NCBI RefSeq assembly: GCF_002795865.1
Contig: NZ_CP024920.1
Coordinates: 1,771,001 to 1,835,000, forward strand
From: Qipengyuania seohaensis
GTDB lineage: Bacteria; Pseudomonadota; Alphaproteobacteria; Sphingomonadales; Sphingomonadaceae
DNA length: 64,000 nt
Direction of reading: 5' to 3'
Under the pieces are notes generated by a model. The model did no database searches. It worked only from the letters and a program-made list of their open reading frames with translations, and was not told where the DNA came from. Shown in pieces: positions 62,717 to 64,000 of this stretch. Within the stretch, counting starts at the first letter, position 1. Each line of letters opens with the position of its first letter. Made by a program: the position numbers and the translations under genes.

Positions 62717-64000
62717 TTACTTGTGGTACTTTGCGTAGGTGAGGTCGAAACGGTCCGCGTCCATGACCTTGGTCCAGGCCTTGACGAAGTCGTTCACGAA
62801 CTTCTGCTCGTTTCCGTTTTCGGCATAGACTTCCGCCACTGCGCGCAGGCGCGAGTTGGAACCGAAAACGAGGTCGGTGCGCGTTGCGCGCCAAAGTTCC
62901 TTGCCGGTCTTGCGGCAGGTGCCGACGAATTCCTCGTCACCGCTGTCGTCGACTTCTTCCCAGATCACGCCCATGCCCAGCAGGTTCACGAACCAGCTGT
63001 TGTCGAGCTTGCCGGGGGTTTCGGTAAGGACACCGATGCTGTTCCCGTGCTTGGCATGCTTGCTGACAGCGCCCAGCACGCGAAGTCCGCCGACCAGTGC
63101 AGTCATTTCGGGGATCGAGAGGCCCAAGAGATGGGCGCGGTCGACCAGCATGTCCTCGGTTTTCACCGAAGCCTTGGTCTTCAGGTAGTTGCGGAAACCG
63201 TCTGCGAACGGCTCCAGCGGCTCCCAGCTCTCGGCATCGAAGTCTTCGCGTTTCGCATCGCCGCGGCCGGTGGTCACCGGAACGGAGATATCGAAGCCTG
63301 CATCCTTCGCAGCCTTTTCGACCGCAGCCGAACCAGCGATGACGATGGCGTCGGCCATCGAGATCGAGCCACGGATCTCGTCGAGCTTGGCAAGGACCTT
63401 GCCCAGTTCTTCGGGATCGTTGACCGCCCAGTTCTTGATCTCGTCGAAGCGGATGTGCGCACCGTTGGCGCCGCCGCGATGGTCGGAGTTGCGGTAGGTC
63501 GAGGCAGAGGCCCAAGCCGCCTTCACCAGTTCCGAAACGGAAAGGCCGCTGCCCAGCACCTGTGACTTGAAGGACGACAGGTCGCTGTCGGACACCTGCG
63601 TGCCGGCGGGGACGGGATCCTGCCAGATCAGGTCCTCGCTCGGCACTTCGGGGCCGAGGTAGCGGATCTTGGGGCCCATGTCGCGGTGGCACAGCTTGAA
63701 CCATGCGCGTGCGAAGGCATCGTCGAGCGCCGCCTGATCGTCGCGGAAGCGTTCGGAGATCTTGCGATATTCCGGGTCGCGCTTCAGCGCCATGTCGGCG
63801 GTGGTCATCATGGTCGGGACCTTCTTGTTCGGGTCCCGCGCGTCGGGTGCCATGTCCTCTTCGGACTGATTGATCGGCTGCCACTGGTTGGCGCCTGCCG
63901 GGCTCTGGACGAGCTCGTAGTCGTATTTGAACAGCAGGCGGAAGTAGTCGCCGCCCCACTTGGTGGGGTTGTTCGACCATGCGCCCTCGATACCCGAGGT
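62717..64000 (-). CDS. katG: bifunctional catalase-peroxidase, N-terminal part missing at window edge
   Basis: The last ~427 codons of KatG; the start is beyond base 64000. The visible part holds the end of the catalytic first domain and the second, structural peroxidase-like domain, with family motifs such as [36 protein letters not shown] and the C-terminal [14 protein letters not shown]. Together with katA this gives two unrelated peroxide-removing enzymes side by side. No OxyR gene is in the window. Confidence 0.97.
   Translation of the reverse strand, partial: TSGIEGAWSNNPTKWGGDYFRLLFKYDYELVQSPAGANQWQPINQSEEDMAPDARDPNKKVPTMMTTADMALKRDPEYRKISERFRDDQAALDDAFARAWFKLCHRDMGPKIRYLGPEVPSEDLIWQDPVPAGTQVSDSDLSSFKSQVLGSGLSVSELVKAAWASASTYRNSDHRGGANGAHIRFDEIKNWAVNDPEELGKVLAKLDEIRGSISMADAIVIAGSAAVEKAAKDAGFDISVPVTTGRGDAKREDFDAESWEPLEPFADGFRNYLKTKASVKTEDMLVDRAHLLGLSIPEMTALVGGLRVLGAVSKHAKHGNSIGVLTETPGKLDNSWFVNLLGMGVIWEEVDDSGDEEFVGTCRKTGKELWRATRTDLVFGSNSRLRAVAEVYAENGNEQKFVNDFVKAWTKVMDADRFDLTYAKYHK

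Overview
The window is a high-GC alphaproteobacterial chromosome segment. Protein flavour points to Sphingomonadales, most likely Erythrobacteraceae (Erythrobacter/Qipengyuania-like): Cpa/Tad pilus genes in Caulobacter-type order, GapR (DUF2312), a Tim44/TimA-mltA-smr run, a bacterial transglutaminase-like cysteine protease beside a type I secretion operon, and DUF1244/YbjQ genes. The genus is an inference from sequence character only.

Region 1 (1-7.3 kb, minus strand) is a Tad/Flp pilus operon: flp pilin, cpaB, cpaC secretin, a small lipoprotein, three TadE/TadG-type pseudopilin-like proteins, cpaE and the start of cpaF, which runs off the left edge. Region 2 (7.7-26 kb, plus strand) holds a DUF2569-type membrane protein and then a giant type I-secreted adhesin of about 3178 residues with its export operon: OmpA-like protein, TolC-like outer membrane factor, LapB-like ABC transporter, SleB-like wall hydrolase and LapC-like membrane fusion protein. 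A convergent gene encodes a LapG-type periplasmic protease. The adhesin has a di-alanine PAAG site near residue 112, where LapG substrates are cut, so it looks like a LapA-class retained and releasable adhesin.

Region 3 (26.2-36 kb) is accessory and by eye more AT-rich. It contains a PagL-like lipid A deacylase and then the most novel part of the window: a compact minus-strand operon of four exported proteins (27.1-32.2 kb) centred on an 884-residue protein with a perfect MACPF/perforin signature. Its upstream partner has the same N- and C-terminal domains without the pore-forming core; downstream are a LamG-like lectin-fold protein and a very basic secreted protein. A 7-TM sensor histidine kinase lies just upstream on the same strand, and a LuxR-family response regulator is divergent from it. 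I propose this as a regulated secreted pore-forming system.

Region 4 (36-47.5 kb) is core information processing, with an unusual layout. rplJ-rplL lie on the minus strand, separated from plus-strand rpoB-rpoC by an XRE-DUF2975-small peptide operon with its own operator-flanked promoter. Region 5 (47.6-64 kb) is housekeeping: a membrane GGDEF-EAL protein, gltX, a lipoprotein, pyk, DUF1244, gapR, ybjQ, a secB-murJ-trpS-CPBP protease run on the minus strand, Tim44-like/mltA/smr on the plus strand, and two catalases (katA, and a katG truncated by the right edge). I found no tRNA, rRNA, CRISPR array or insertion sequence.
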